From: Kribbella aluminosa
GTDB lineage: Bacteria > Actinomycetota > Actinomycetes > Propionibacteriales > Kribbellaceae
NCBI RefSeq assembly: GCF_017876295.1
Contig: NZ_JAGINT010000001.1
Span: 2,356,001-2,420,000, forward strand
DNA: 64,000 nt
Reading direction: 5' to 3'
A program made the translations under genes and the position numbers. Positions 1 through 10,298 of this stretch are shown here, in pieces; the first letter of the stretch is position 1, and every line of letters begins with the position of its first letter. Under the pieces are notes generated by a model. The model was not told where the DNA came from, ran no database searches, and saw nothing but the letters and a program-made list of their open reading frames with translations.

Positions 1-2
1 AG

Positions 3-401
3 GAGCTGGCTGCTCGTGGAATCGCCGTAGTACAAGGCAAAGTCGAACAGGTGGAGGTGACTGACGACAAGATCACCGGCGTACGTCTTGAAGGCGGCAA
101 GGTGGTCCCGCGGCAGGCGTTGGCGATTCAAACAACCGTTCGCGCACGGGCCGGCTTCTTGGCCGACCTGGGGCTGGAAACGACCATGGTGGAGTCGAAC
201 GGCGTTGAGGTCGGTACTGCGATCCAGGTCGACGCCATGGGCGCCACGCAGGTCCCAGGCGTCTTCGCTGCGGGCAATGTCAGCAACCCGATGGCCCAGG
301 TCATGCCGTCCGCGGCAGCCGGGCTGATGGCCGCAGGGGGCATCAACTTCGACCTGATCAACGAAGAGACCCGTCTGGCAGTAGCCGCCCGCAGTAGTTG
401 A
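3..401 (+). CDS. NAD(P)/FAD-dependent oxidoreductase, thioredoxin-reductase-like, C-terminal part
   Basis: The reading frame is open from the left edge, so the gene starts outside the window and only about 132 residues are seen. The visible part holds the motif GVFAAGNV followed by an acidic-to-alanine rich helix, which is the second FAD-binding signature (GxFAAGD-like) of class II pyridine nucleotide-disulfide oxidoreductases. The family transfers electrons from NAD(P)H through FAD, often to a disulfide. The usual D of the GD pair is N here (AAGN). The redox-active cysteines would lie upstream, so a true thioredoxin reductase cannot be told from a related flavoprotein. Confidence 0.75.
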   Translation, partial: ELAARGIAVVQGKVEQVEVTDDKITGVRLEGGKVVPRQALAIQTTVRARAGFLADLGLETTMVESNGVEVGTAIQVDAMGATQVPGVFAAGNVSNPMAQVMPSAAAGLMAAGGINFDLINEETRLAVAARSS

Positions 402-427
402 GGAGTTGAATAGGTCCGGGAGGTCGG

Positions 428-871
428 ATGCGCGACACGGTCGACCCGGATTTCGCCTCGTTCGTCGATGCACGACAGGGCAGATGGCTGCGTACGACGT
501 ACCTCGTGTACGGCGACCTGCAACGAGCTGAACGGGTACTGCTGCGCGCCTTCACGCGGCTGTCGATGCACTGGCCCAAGGTGGACGACCCGGACGTCTT
601 CGTCCAGCGCCTGCTCTACCAGCCCGTCCTTCGGCCCTGGAACCGCGACAAGCCGTTCCAGGGCGAAGAGGACGCGGTGAAGCTCGCACTGGCCGAGCTG
701 TCTCCCGCACAGCGCGCGGTGCTCGTTCTGCTGTACCTGGAGGAGCTGACCGAGTTCGAGGTCGCTGACCTGCTCGGGATGTCGCAGCCCGCCGTCCACA
801 CCCACGGCATGACCGCGCTCAGCCACCTCCGTACGGCGCTCGGCGCGGGGGACTGGCGGGATGCCACATGA
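428..871 (+). CDS. ECF RNA polymerase sigma factor, SigE50-like
   Basis: This 147-residue protein has a weak sigma region 2 (residues about 10-55, RWLRTTYLVYGDLQRAERV) and a clear region 4 (about 85-140). Region 4 contains LSPAQRAVLVLLYLEELTE, then the helix-turn-helix VADLLGMSQPAVHTH. It matches the short SigE-family extracytoplasmic sigma factors that are very abundant in actinomycetes. Its stop overlaps the next gene in an ATGA arrangement, so the two are probably translated together. The ligand or stress is not evident from sequence. Confidence 0.85.
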   Translation: MRDTVDPDFASFVDARQGRWLRTTYLVYGDLQRAERVLLRAFTRLSMHWPKVDDPDVFVQRLLYQPVLRPWNRDKPFQGEEDAVKLALAELSPAQRAVLVLLYLEELTEFEVADLLGMSQPAVHTHGMTALSHLRTALGAGDWRDAT

Positions 872-1056
872 GACGCGAGGACGTATCACCGCTGCTGGTC
901 CAAGCAGGCGACCTCCTGCCGGAGGTCGACCTGGCGGACGCAGCCTGGGCCGCCGGACTGGCGGTACGGCGTCGTCAGCGCCGTACCGTCCTGCTCGGTG
1001 TCGTGGTGGTGCTGGTGGCCCTGATCGTCGCCTCGATCGTCATCCAGGTCGGCTAG
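868..1056 (+). CDS. small single-span membrane protein, putative partner of the sigma factor
   Basis: The 62-residue product has a charged N-terminal half ending in RRRQRR and one hydrophobic segment at about residues 41-60 (LLGVVVVLVALIVASIVI). Its start overlaps the sigma factor stop by four bases (ATGA). No zinc anti-sigma motif (HxxxCxxC) is present. In SigE50 loci the downstream gene is often a short membrane protein, possibly the remains of an anti-sigma factor. That role here is inferred from position only. Confidence 0.6.
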   Translation: MRREDVSPLLVQAGDLLPEVDLADAAWAAGLAVRRRQRRTVLLGVVVVLVALIVASIVIQVG

Positions 1057-1084
1057 CGGGCTGTCTGAGAACTCTGACGCCCTC

Positions 1085-1684
1085 TTAGGGCTCCATGATC
1101 GTCCGCAGCGTGACGTCGGCCAGCCGGTCCGCCTCCTCCGGTGGTGGCATCGGCTGACCGGTCAGCGCGCGGATCACGAACACTCCGGCCATCCACTCCA
1201 CCATCAGCACCGGATCCGCGGAGCTCCTGATCCGCTCGCCGCGGGCGCGGGCCCGCTCCAGGGCCTGGGCGGTCAGCTCGATCCGGCGCTCCAGCACGCC
1301 GCGGTACGCCGCCGCGGACCGCTCGTCCCGGTTCGCCTCGGAGACCGCGAGCCGGATCATCGCCCGGCCGCGCTCGCTGTTCGCGAACGCCAGCGCGACC
1401 CGGTAGACCTGGCGCAGGTCACCGGCGATCGAACCGGTGTCGGCGTCCGGGATCTCCAGGTCGAACAGATCGGACATCGCGTCGTTGGCGAGCTGTTCCT
1501 TGCTGGCCCACCGTCGGTAGATCGTCGCCTTGCCGACCCCCGCGGCCTCGGCGACATCGTCCACCGTCATTCCGTCGAATCCCCGCTCCAGCAGCAGCTG
1601 CACGGCGTACCGGCGGATCCTCGGTTCCGCCTCCGGATCGCGTGGTCGGCCGCGGCGCGGCCTCACCCCGTGGCTCGGCTCCAT
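1085..1684 (-). CDS. TetR family transcriptional regulator
   Basis: The 199-residue protein opens with a basic arm (RPRRGRPRDPEAEPRIRR) and a TetR helix-turn-helix at about residues 40-65, including TVDDVAEAAGVGKATIYRRW and SKEQL. The C-terminal half is a helical ligand and dimerisation domain ending near ADVTLRTIMEP. It is transcribed away from amtB. The target gene and inducer are unknown, because the neighbours on both sides belong to other units. Confidence 0.9.
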   Translation of the reverse strand: MEPSHGVRPRRGRPRDPEAEPRIRRYAVQLLLERGFDGMTVDDVAEAAGVGKATIYRRWASKEQLANDAMSDLFDLEIPDADTGSIAGDLRQVYRVALAFANSERGRAMIRLAVSEANRDERSAAAYRGVLERRIELTAQALERARARGERIRSSADPVLMVEWMAGVFVIRALTGQPMPPPEEADRLADVTLRTIMEP

Positions 1685-1808
1685 GACGTCGTCCCCAGGT
1701 CGGACGGGCGCAGTGGCGCGGCTGCGGCCCCGTGTGGTCCAGGCCAGAGTGCCACACTCCGCTCCGTAGTGGGCGACGTCACCTCGATGTCACCTGGGAG
1801 CCCGCTTT

Positions 1809-1846
1809 GTCACATGCCTGAAACAAACCGACCGATCGGCTGAAAC
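1809..1846 (+). promoter_or_regulatory. GlnR box upstream of amtB
   Basis: The sequence reads GTCAC-n6-GAAAC-n6-ACCGA-n6-GAAAC. This matches the actinobacterial GlnR operator (gTnAc-n6-GaAAc-n6-gTnAc-n6-GaAAc) in spacing throughout and in three of the four half sites; the third half site (ACCGA) is degenerate. It lies 112 bases before the chosen amtB start, where GlnR activates amtB under nitrogen limitation in Streptomyces and relatives. A GlnR-controlled ammonium operon follows by inference. Confidence 0.85.
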
Positions 1847-1958
1847 CGCGCGTCGGCACCGTGTGCGGTGTGGCTGAGCGCGGGCTCCCCGGCGATGTGG
1901 AGTTCACCCGACTGAGGACGCCGGCCACTCCCCTGGATCGATGGAAGGGATGACGTTG

Positions 1959-3643
<1,685 letters not shown>

Positions 3644-5899
3644 ATGGTTGACCGAGCAGGGCAGCGGCGGGTTCGTGCCGAAGAGGCCGACGAGCTGCTG
3701 CAACTGCTGCTCGCGAAGGCCTGCGACGCCCTCGGTGTACCTGCCGAGGGCGTCGCGCTGGTCGCGGTGGGCGGCTACGGGCGCGGCGAGCTGTCGCCGT
3801 ACAGCGACCTCGACGTGATGCTCGTGCACGCCGAGGGATACCCGCGGATCGACGAGCTGGCTGCCCAGATCTGGTACCCGCTGTGGGACTCCAGGACGAA
3901 GCTGGACCACAGCGTCCGCACACTGGTCGAGGCACAGCAGGCGGCTGCGGCCGACGACCGGGTGGCGCTCGGCCTGCTGGACGCGCGGCACGTCGCGGGC
4001 GACACCCACCTGACCCTGCAGCTCCGGTCCGTGCTGATGGCCGACTGGCGACGTACGGCGAAGTCCCGGCTGCCCGGGCTTGCGCAGGCGTGCCGTGACC
4101 GGGCCTCCACGGTCGGAGAGCTTGCGCACCTCGCGGAGCCGGACCTCAAGGAGGCGTACGGCGGTCTGCGGGATGCCGTCGTACTACGTGCCCTGGTGGC
4201 GTCCTGGCTGGTCGACGTACCGCACCCCGTGGTCGAGCGGGCGCGTCGTGACCTGCTGGAGATCCGCGACGTACTGCATGAGGTGGCAGGGCGGGCGACG
4301 GACCGGCTGGTGGCTGACCTGGCCGGTGAAGTGGCCGCAGGGCTCGGGTTGTCGGGACGGGACGAGTTGCTGCGGCACGTGTACGCAACCGGGCGGACGT
4401 TGGCGCATGTGTGTGACGTGTCGTGGCGACGCGTCGAGAGCTTGATGACCAAGCCGCCGCGGTCCCGGCGCCGCCAGCGGTCCGGTGGGCCGTTGCTGCT
4501 CGCGCTGGACGAAGGAGTGGGGCAGCACGAGGGTGAGGTCGTGCTGATGCCGGACGCGCGACCAGAGCGCAACCCCGTGCTCGGTCTGCGTGCTGCTGCG
4601 GTTGCTGCTGACCGGGAGCTCGTGCTGTCACCCGCTGTGTGTGCGCGGTTGGCTGCGTCGGCTGCGGACTTCCCGGAGCCGTGGCCGGGGGAGGCGCGGC
4701 GGTTGCTGTGCGCTCTGCTTGGCGCCGGCTCAGGGCTGCTGGAGGTGTGGGAGGCGCTGGACCAGGCCGGGTACATCTCGCGGCTCCTGCCCGAGTGGGA
4801 CGCCGTACGGTTCCGGCCGCCGCAGTCGGCGATCCACCGGTTCACTGTCGACAGGCACTTGCTGGAGACGTGTGTCGAGGCGTCGGCGATGGTGCGGGAC
4901 GTACGGCGACCTGACCTGTTGCTGGTGGCTGCCCTGCTGCACGACCTCGGCAAGGCGCTCGACGGCGACCACAGTGTGACCGGTGCGGGCATCGCGGCGC
5001 GGGTGGCCCGTCGCATCGGCTTCAACGAGGCCGACGCCGACACGATCACGGTGCTGGTCCGTCAGCACCTGATGCTCGCGCAGGTTGCCACCCGGCGTGA
5101 CCTGGACGACCCGATGACGGTGGACATGGTCGCCGGGATCGTGCGTACTACCGAAACGCTGGACCTGCTGGAGGCGTTGACGTACGCCGATGCGCGGGCC
5201 GCCGGTCCGGCGGCGTCGTCGCCGTGGCGGATGCGGCTGGTGGGGGACCTCTGTCGGCGGGCACGCAGTGAGCTGGCAGGTGGCGAGAGCATGTGGAGTG
5301 AGACCCCTCCCGTACCTGTGCCGGTGCTGCACCAGGTGGTGGGTGTTGGGCGGCTCGGCGTCACGGTGACCGAGCACCACGGCGACTTGCGCGTGAACGT
5401 CGCCGTACCGGACCAGGTGGGCACGCTGTCGACTGTTGCCGCAGTGCTGGCTGTAGACAGGCTGTCTGTGCGGTCTGCTGTCGTGACTTCCGTTGACGGT
5501 CTGGGGATCTCGCAGTGGACGGTTGCTGGGTCAGCTCCCGATCCGGTGCGGCTGAGGGACCGGCTGGCGGTGGCGCTGCGGGACTCGTCAGACGTCGTAC
5601 GCCGACTGGCTGCGCGGGACTCGTCCCAACCGCGTGTGGCCAGTCGTGTCGACTTGTTGGCAGAGGCGTCCGAGACGGCCACGGTGCTGCAAGTGCGGGC
5701 ACATGACCGTCCTGGACTCCTGTACGACGTCACGTCGGCTATTGCTGCCACCGGCGCGGACATCCGGTCTGCGCACGTCAGCACGCTCGGAGCGGAGTGC
5801 GTGGACGTCTTCTACCTGACAGATCGCCATGGTGCGCCGCTTGAACCCGAAGACGCGCGGACGACCGCGAAGTCGGTGCTGGATCGGTTGAGCTTCTAA
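3644..5899 (+). CDS. glnD: PII nucleotidyltransferase GlnD
   Basis: The 751-residue enzyme modifies and demodifies PII according to nitrogen state. It has a nucleotidyltransferase domain with GGYGRGEL (43-50) and the metal-binding DLD (55-57), an HD hydrolase domain with HDLGK near residue 433, and two C-terminal ACT domains (about 575-640 and 680-745, including RPGLLYDVTSAI) that sense glutamine. It is shorter than the 890-residue E. coli enzyme, as usual in actinobacteria. The ATG abuts the glnK stop with no gap, so the two are translationally coupled. Confidence 0.94.
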   Translation: MVDRAGQRRVRAEEADELLQLLLAKACDALGVPAEGVALVAVGGYGRGELSPYSDLDVMLVHAEGYPRIDELAAQIWYPLWDSRTKLDHSVRTLVEAQQAAAADDRVALGLLDARHVAGDTHLTLQLRSVLMADWRRTAKSRLPGLAQACRDRASTVGELAHLAEPDLKEAYGGLRDAVVLRALVASWLVDVPHPVVERARRDLLEIRDVLHEVAGRATDRLVADLAGEVAAGLGLSGRDELLRHVYATGRTLAHVCDVSWRRVESLMTKPPRSRRRQRSGGPLLLALDEGVGQHEGEVVLMPDARPERNPVLGLRAAAVAADRELVLSPAVCARLAASAADFPEPWPGEARRLLCALLGAGSGLLEVWEALDQAGYISRLLPEWDAVRFRPPQSAIHRFTVDRHLLETCVEASAMVRDVRRPDLLLVAALLHDLGKALDGDHSVTGAGIAARVARRIGFNEADADTITVLVRQHLMLAQVATRRDLDDPMTVDMVAGIVRTTETLDLLEALTYADARAAGPAASSPWRMRLVGDLCRRARSELAGGESMWSETPPVPVPVLHQVVGVGRLGVTVTEHHGDLRVNVAVPDQVGTLSTVAAVLAVDRLSVRSAVVTSVDGLGISQWTVAGSAPDPVRLRDRLAVALRDSSDVVRRLAARDSSQPRVASRVDLLAEASETATVLQVRAHDRPGLLYDVTSAIAATGADIRSAHVSTLGAECVDVFYLTDRHGAPLEPEDARTTAKSVLDRLSF

Positions 5900-5908
5900 T
5901 CTCGCTAC

Positions 5909-6958
5909 GTGGATCTTGTAGAGGCACTGCAGCGACAAGCGACCGCCTGCGAGGACCTGGGGTCCCCGATGTACGCCGAACTGCTCCGGCTGCTCGTCGA
6001 CGACTACGAGGTCGGTGGGGCGTCGGTCCGGGTGCTGGAGGGCTACGAGGGCCGGTCCTTCGGCGAGGCGATCGGCTTACGGCTGCTGGCCGCCGTACAC
6101 GGCCTGGTGCTGTCCGGTACGGCGCCTGAGCTCGCGGCGTTCTACCCGAGCGCGGGCGGTACGTGGGACCCCGTGCTCGGCTGGGAGGCATTTGAGCAGG
6201 TGCTGCAGTCGCGGCTGGGGGAGGTGCGATCTCTCCTGACACAGCCTCCGCAGACGAACGAGGTGGGCCGGGCCGCCGCTTTATACGGCGGGCTGCTGCG
6301 GCTGGTCGAGGAGGTGCCGCTGCCGGTACGGCTGTTCGAGATCGGCGCCAGCGGCGGCTTGAACCTGCGCGCGGACCAGTACCGCTACGTGGCGGGTGGG
6401 ACGTCGTACGGGCCTGCTGACAGTCCTGTCGTGTTCGAGCCGGCCTGGTCGGGACGGGTGCCGTCGGTCGACCTGCGGATCGCGGAACGGGTCGGCTGCG
6501 ACATCGCTCCGGTGAACCCGCTGACGGACCAGGGTGCGATCACGCTGACGTCGTACGTCTGGCCGGACATGACCGACCGCCTGGCCCGGCTGCGCGGTGC
6601 CCTGGCGATCGCACACGACGTACCAGCCGACGTACGACGACAGGACGCTGTCTCGTTTCTGCGGGGCCTGGAGCTGTCAGAGGGCCACGTGACCGTCGTG
6701 TGGCACTCGATCATGTGGCAGTACCTCCGCCGCCCGGACCGCGCCGCCATCGACGTCCGCCTCGCCGAACTGGGAGCCCAGGCCACGGACTCCGCCCCCC
6801 TCGCCCACCTCAGCCTCGAACCACACCGCGTCCTCACCCACACCCACGGCAACCCCGGCTACGAGTACCGCATCAACCTACAAACCTGGCCCACCGGCAA
6901 ACCCCACACCCTAGGCACCACCACACCCCACGGCCAGGACCTGGCCTGGCTCAGCTAA
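5909..6958 (+). CDS. DUF2332 domain-containing protein
   Basis: The 349-residue protein starts with a GTG nine bases after the glnD stop and has the features of the actinobacterial DUF2332 family: LRRLVEEVP-like segment, LFEIGASGGLNLRADQY at about 140-158, and VVWHSIMWQYL at about 262. The GASGGLN region resembles a nucleotide-binding turn of methyltransferase-like folds, but no biochemical role is established. The last 80 codons switch to strongly C-ended codons. Co-transcription with glnD is likely from spacing only. Confidence 0.8.
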   Translation: MDLVEALQRQATACEDLGSPMYAELLRLLVDDYEVGGASVRVLEGYEGRSFGEAIGLRLLAAVHGLVLSGTAPELAAFYPSAGGTWDPVLGWEAFEQVLQSRLGEVRSLLTQPPQTNEVGRAAALYGGLLRLVEEVPLPVRLFEIGASGGLNLRADQYRYVAGGTSYGPADSPVVFEPAWSGRVPSVDLRIAERVGCDIAPVNPLTDQGAITLTSYVWPDMTDRLARLRGALAIAHDVPADVRRQDAVSFLRGLELSEGHVTVVWHSIMWQYLRRPDRAAIDVRLAELGAQATDSAPLAHLSLEPHRVLTHTHGNPGYEYRINLQTWPTGKPHTLGTTTPHGQDLAWLS

Positions 6959-7086
6959 GCGCCACGCTCACCGCTGTGCCGGCGGGTCATGCCAGAGGCC
7001 CATCCTGAGCCATTCCTCCGATATCTAGAGTCCCTTGGTCGGGGGACTGGTCGTGTCCATTGTCATCGCTCGTACCTTGCCGTGGT

Positions 7087-8281
7087 TCAGTGGCCACGGT
7101 CGGTCGGGGTGTTGCCGCGGTCGGGCGCTTCCCGGTGCACATTCTGACCGGACTCAGACCCCGCACCGCGAGCCCCGTCACCAAGTGAGGGCTTCTGGTG
7201 GGTCGCATACGCAGCAGCGGTCTGACCATCGAGAAACCGCATCGCCTCGCCGGCCGCCCCCTGCTCTGCCCCACCACGCCCAACCCGCTCTTGCCTACGC
7301 GATGTGACGGTCGGGCCAGCAGTCTGCCTCTGGGCTGCGGTGGCTGCCGGTTGGATGGGCGCGGGTGCATCGACCCGGGTTCCTGGGGCGGGAGGCGGGT
7401 AATTGGTCAGGTCTGCATCCGCTGTGCGGGTGCGGTTCTGAGGGCCCTGGAGGGCCTGGGACTGCTGGCGGGCGATCTCGAAGTTCGGGGTCTTCGCGGG
7501 GTACGGTTCATTCGGGGATTGGGCGTAGTGCTCCCGGATCCGCTCGGTTGCCTCGTCCAGCGACTGGGTCATGCTCTGCGCGATGTCGTGGCCGACGATG
7601 GGCTGTGCTTCGTCGACAGTCGCCCAGTCCGGCCTGACCATGGCATTGATCAGCTCGGCGCGCGCGGCCTGCTCGTGCGCGGGATCCTGCGGAACCACGT
7701 CGCCGAGACGGTTCCGGACGATCTCGTCTGCTATGGCGTCCCAGCGCATCACCACCGGCTGGTCGATGGCGCGGTTGGCGAGCGTGCCCATTCCCTCCGG
7801 GGCCGGCGGCGTACTCCAACAGCGATTCGGTGGCGCGGTAGGCGGCTGGGTACTCCGGTTTGGCGTCCGGGAGCTCGCCGTATCCGGCGGCGTCCGCGAA
7901 GGCCGCGACGTCCTTGACTGCGACTTACTCCGTCAACCCCTCATCGAGGCCCTTGGAATGCCGGGACAGTACCGCGTTGGGCTCGTCCGGGGCGTTGATC
8001 ACGACACGTGCGTGGTTCGTCTCGTGCAGGATCGTGGTGAGAGCCTGCACCTTTTCCTGCGGTGACGCGTCCGGACCGAGTTTGTCGAAGATGAGCTCCT
8101 TGGACAGCTTGAACGAGCCATCAGGCTGGAACGATCCCCAGGCGGTGCCCTCGCCGGCAGTCGTGTAGAGGTCGCCGTTCCAGCGGTCGGTCTCGTTCGG
8201 CCGGAGCGCGCGAGCAACACGGTAAAGCTCGGCGAAGCGCCGGTACTCCGCCGACGATCGCTCGAGCTGGATGACGGCCAT
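7087..8281 (-). pseudogene. family B putative zincin metallopeptidase, copy B1, broken by a stop and a frameshift
   Basis: The gene starts at 8281, three bases after the A1 stop, and reads well for 118 codons, including HETNH (86-90) and GLDEGLTE (111-118), a zincin-like HExxH plus downstream glutamate. An in-frame TAA lies at 7925-7927, where copy B2 has CTC after the same glutamate. Homology continues in the same frame (AAFADAAGYGELP) until about 7799, where one extra G shifts the frame. The rest (GTLANRAIDQPVVMRWD onward) runs to 7087. The Pro/Ala-rich C-terminus contains KPSLGDGARGAGS, as in B2. It is probably dead unless the lesions are sequencing errors. Confidence 0.8.
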
Positions 8282-8284
8282 CGG

Positions 8285-8722
8285 TCAGTGGCCGCCGGTG
8301 CCCCGCGGACCGTCGAACGGCCAGTAGGGGTCGCGGAGGTTCTCCTCGATGTGTTCGAGGACCCGGGTCAGGCCGCGGATACTGGCGGCCTCGTCGGCGG
8401 GTGCGCGGTCGGCGATCTCGAAAATCCTCCGGCGGGCCTCGGCCATGATCGCGATGCGCTCTTCGGCCGTACCCGGTGCCTCGTGGGCAGCACGCTCGAC
8501 CGCGACGGCTTCCTGCATCAGCGCGCTGGGCGGCTCCGGCGGTACGGCGTACCCGGGCAGCCGCTTGATCAAGTTCGCCGCCACGCGACGGTCCTCATCG
8601 GACTCCAGTTGGCCCAGCAACTCCCGCAACGACTGCTCGGCTAGTGCGACCGCGCCCACACCTTCGCGCTGGATCCGGCGTTTGGCGGCGTGGTGTGCGT
8701 TGTTGAACTCACTCAGATGCAT
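8285..8722 (-). CDS. family A small helical protein, copy A1
   Basis: This 145-residue protein has no recognised domain and is predicted almost wholly helical and soluble. Features shared with the other A copies are the start HLSEFNNAH, the block PPEPPSALMQEAVAVE (61-76), RRRIFEIADRA (97-107), IRGLTRVLEH (115-124) and the end LRDPYWPF. It precedes the broken peptidase gene B1 by three bases, so A and B were made as a pair. An adaptor, inhibitor or chaperone role is possible but rests only on the pairing. It is closest to copy A2. Confidence 0.75.
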   Translation of the reverse strand: MHLSEFNNAHHAAKRRIQREGVGAVALAEQSLRELLGQLESDEDRRVAANLIKRLPGYAVPPEPPSALMQEAVAVERAAHEAPGTAEERIAIMAEARRRIFEIADRAPADEAASIRGLTRVLEHIEENLRDPYWPFDGPRGTGGH

Positions 8723-9085
8723 CGGTCCTCCTCCCGGGCAGCCTATCCGCGGACGGACTCGGGGAGCCTGTGCCGAGCTGCCGCTGCCGCGCCGCGCTCC
8801 GTGGCGCTCGCGACCCGTCGCCGAGGCGGGGCACCCGTCCAGCCGCTCCGCCGGGTGGTGCCAGGACCGTCAGGAAGCGGGCTGTGGACTCCTCCTGTGT
8901 GCGTGGCTTCGGACGCCGGGGAGTGCTGGCTCGGCGTTGTGGATCGTCGGATGGGGCGGCCTGGATTGTTCGGGAGGAGCGGTGGCGGATCTCGTCGACC
9001 TTGGCGTTGAGCGCCTGCTCGATCTCCCCGGCCACTCTCCGGCCGTCCTCAGCGGACCGCTGCGCCAACGAGTCCCACTGCGGAT
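8709..9085 (-). pseudogene. truncated C-terminal remnant of a family B gene
   Basis: The frame ending at 8709 encodes PQWDSLAQRSAEDGRRVAGE and EQALNAKVDEIRHRS, then QEESTARFLTVLAPPGGAAG and RLGDGSRA. This is nearly the C-terminal third of copy B3, and DNA identity is very high at 8989-9085 against 11430-11528. The similarity stops sharply at 9085, after CTGCGGAT. Everything upstream of that point belongs to the end of B2. There is no start codon of its own, so it is a leftover of a segment duplication that also carried A1. Its 3' end overlaps the A1 start. Confidence 0.8.
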
Positions 9086-9096
9086 CACGCCGTATT

Positions 9097-10295
9097 TCAG
9101 CGGCCGCCCCGGTCGGTGGGCGAGTGACCCCGATCAGGGGTCGTTCGTTGCGCCGTCTGCCCGGCCGAACCAGCACCGCGAGCACCGTCACCGAGTGACG
9201 GTTTCTGGTGAGTCGCGCGGGCTGCCGGTGCTTGGGCACCGAGGAACCGCATCGGGTCGCCGTGCCCGCCGCGACCTGCCGGCTCGCCACGGGTGGTGGG
9301 TGTGTGGGTGCCGACGCCCGAGGCAGACAGAGGCCGGGAGCTTGCCGCTGCCCTCCCTGGCACGTCGACTCGGGTCTCGGCAGCGGGTGGTGGCAGCGCG
9401 TCGAGGTCGGGCGTGGAGATCGCCCGTTCCTGTTCGTGGTTCAGTGCCTGCGCCGCCGCGGTCTGAGCGGCGACCGCGGCGTGTGGATTGGGAACCTTCG
9501 CGGGATACGGCTCATCCGGGCTCAGCTGGTAGTGCTCGCGGAGTTCCCCGACCGCCCGGTCCACTCGGCCCGTCGTCAGCTTCGCCGTCATCTCGCCCGC
9601 AGGCGGGCGGTCCTGGACCCGTCCCATTCGCCGACTGTCATCCGGTCGATCAAGTGAGCGCGGGCAGCCTGCTGATGCGCAGGATCCGGTGGGACGACGT
9701 CGGCCAACTCGTTCCGCACGATGTAGTCGGCCACCGTGTCCCATCGCATCGCAACGGGCTTGTCCAGCGCCGAATTGAGCAGTCGAGTGCGCTCGCCCTC
9801 CGATGAGGTGGCACGCTGCAACAGTTCGTCGCTCGCGTGCACTGCACCGGCATACTCGGGATCGGGCTGCGGTACGCCGTCGTACCCGGCGCGCTGGACG
9901 AAGTCCTGGAAGTCGTCGATCGTGCTGAGCTCTGTGAACCCCTCGTCGAGCCCGCGCGACTCCGGGCGCCGTACCGCATTCGGCTCGTCCGGGGCGTCCA
10001 TCTGCGTTCGGGCGTGCTTGGACTCGTGCAGGACGGTGGCCAGCGCCTGTCCCTGGCGCACCGGGTCGCCACTGGGTTCGCCGGTGAGGTGATCGAGGAC
10101 AAGTTTCTGGTTCAGCCGCATGGTGCCGTCAGTCCTGAGGCCGCCGTATACGTCGTCGGTGCGGGCGTACAGCTCGCCGTTCCAGCGGTCCTGGCCGCCC
10201 GGTCGCTGTTCCTGCGCGATCCGGTAGAGCCTCGCGAACTCCTGATACGCGGCCGAGGACGGCTCGATGCGGGTCATGCCGTCGTCGGCGGCCAT
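9097..10295 (-). pseudogene. family B putative zincin metallopeptidase, copy B2, frameshifted
   Basis: The gene starts at 10295, three bases after A2b, and runs cleanly for 219 codons. It carries HESKH (90-94) and GLDEGFTE (115-122), the best preserved zincin motif of the array. At 9618-9620 a run of three Gs on the coding strand lacks one G; restoring it joins EWDG to VQDRPPAGEMTAKLTT and the frame continues to 9097. The restored frame aligns with B1 through REHYQLSPDEPYPAKVPNPH. The tail is Pro/Ala rich and contains KPSLGDGARGAGS. As it stands, the product is truncated to about 235 residues, keeping the catalytic part but losing the tail. Confidence 0.8.
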
Positions 10296-10298
10296 CCT

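Larger units (their letters stand above)
8285..9085. repeat. segmental duplication, copy 1 (B C-terminus plus A1)
   Basis: This 801-base segment aligns end to end with 10733-11528 (796 bases). Both contain the last third of a B gene followed about 20 bases later, or overlapping, by an A gene. Stretches of near identity include the B linker and the A gene middle. The junction at 9085 marks a duplication or unequal crossover breakpoint. Confidence 0.75.

Noticed and set aside
7925..7927. Programmed readthrough of the TAA in B1
   Set aside because: TAA is the least leaky stop, a second lesion follows, and no recoding signal was seen, so decay is simpler.
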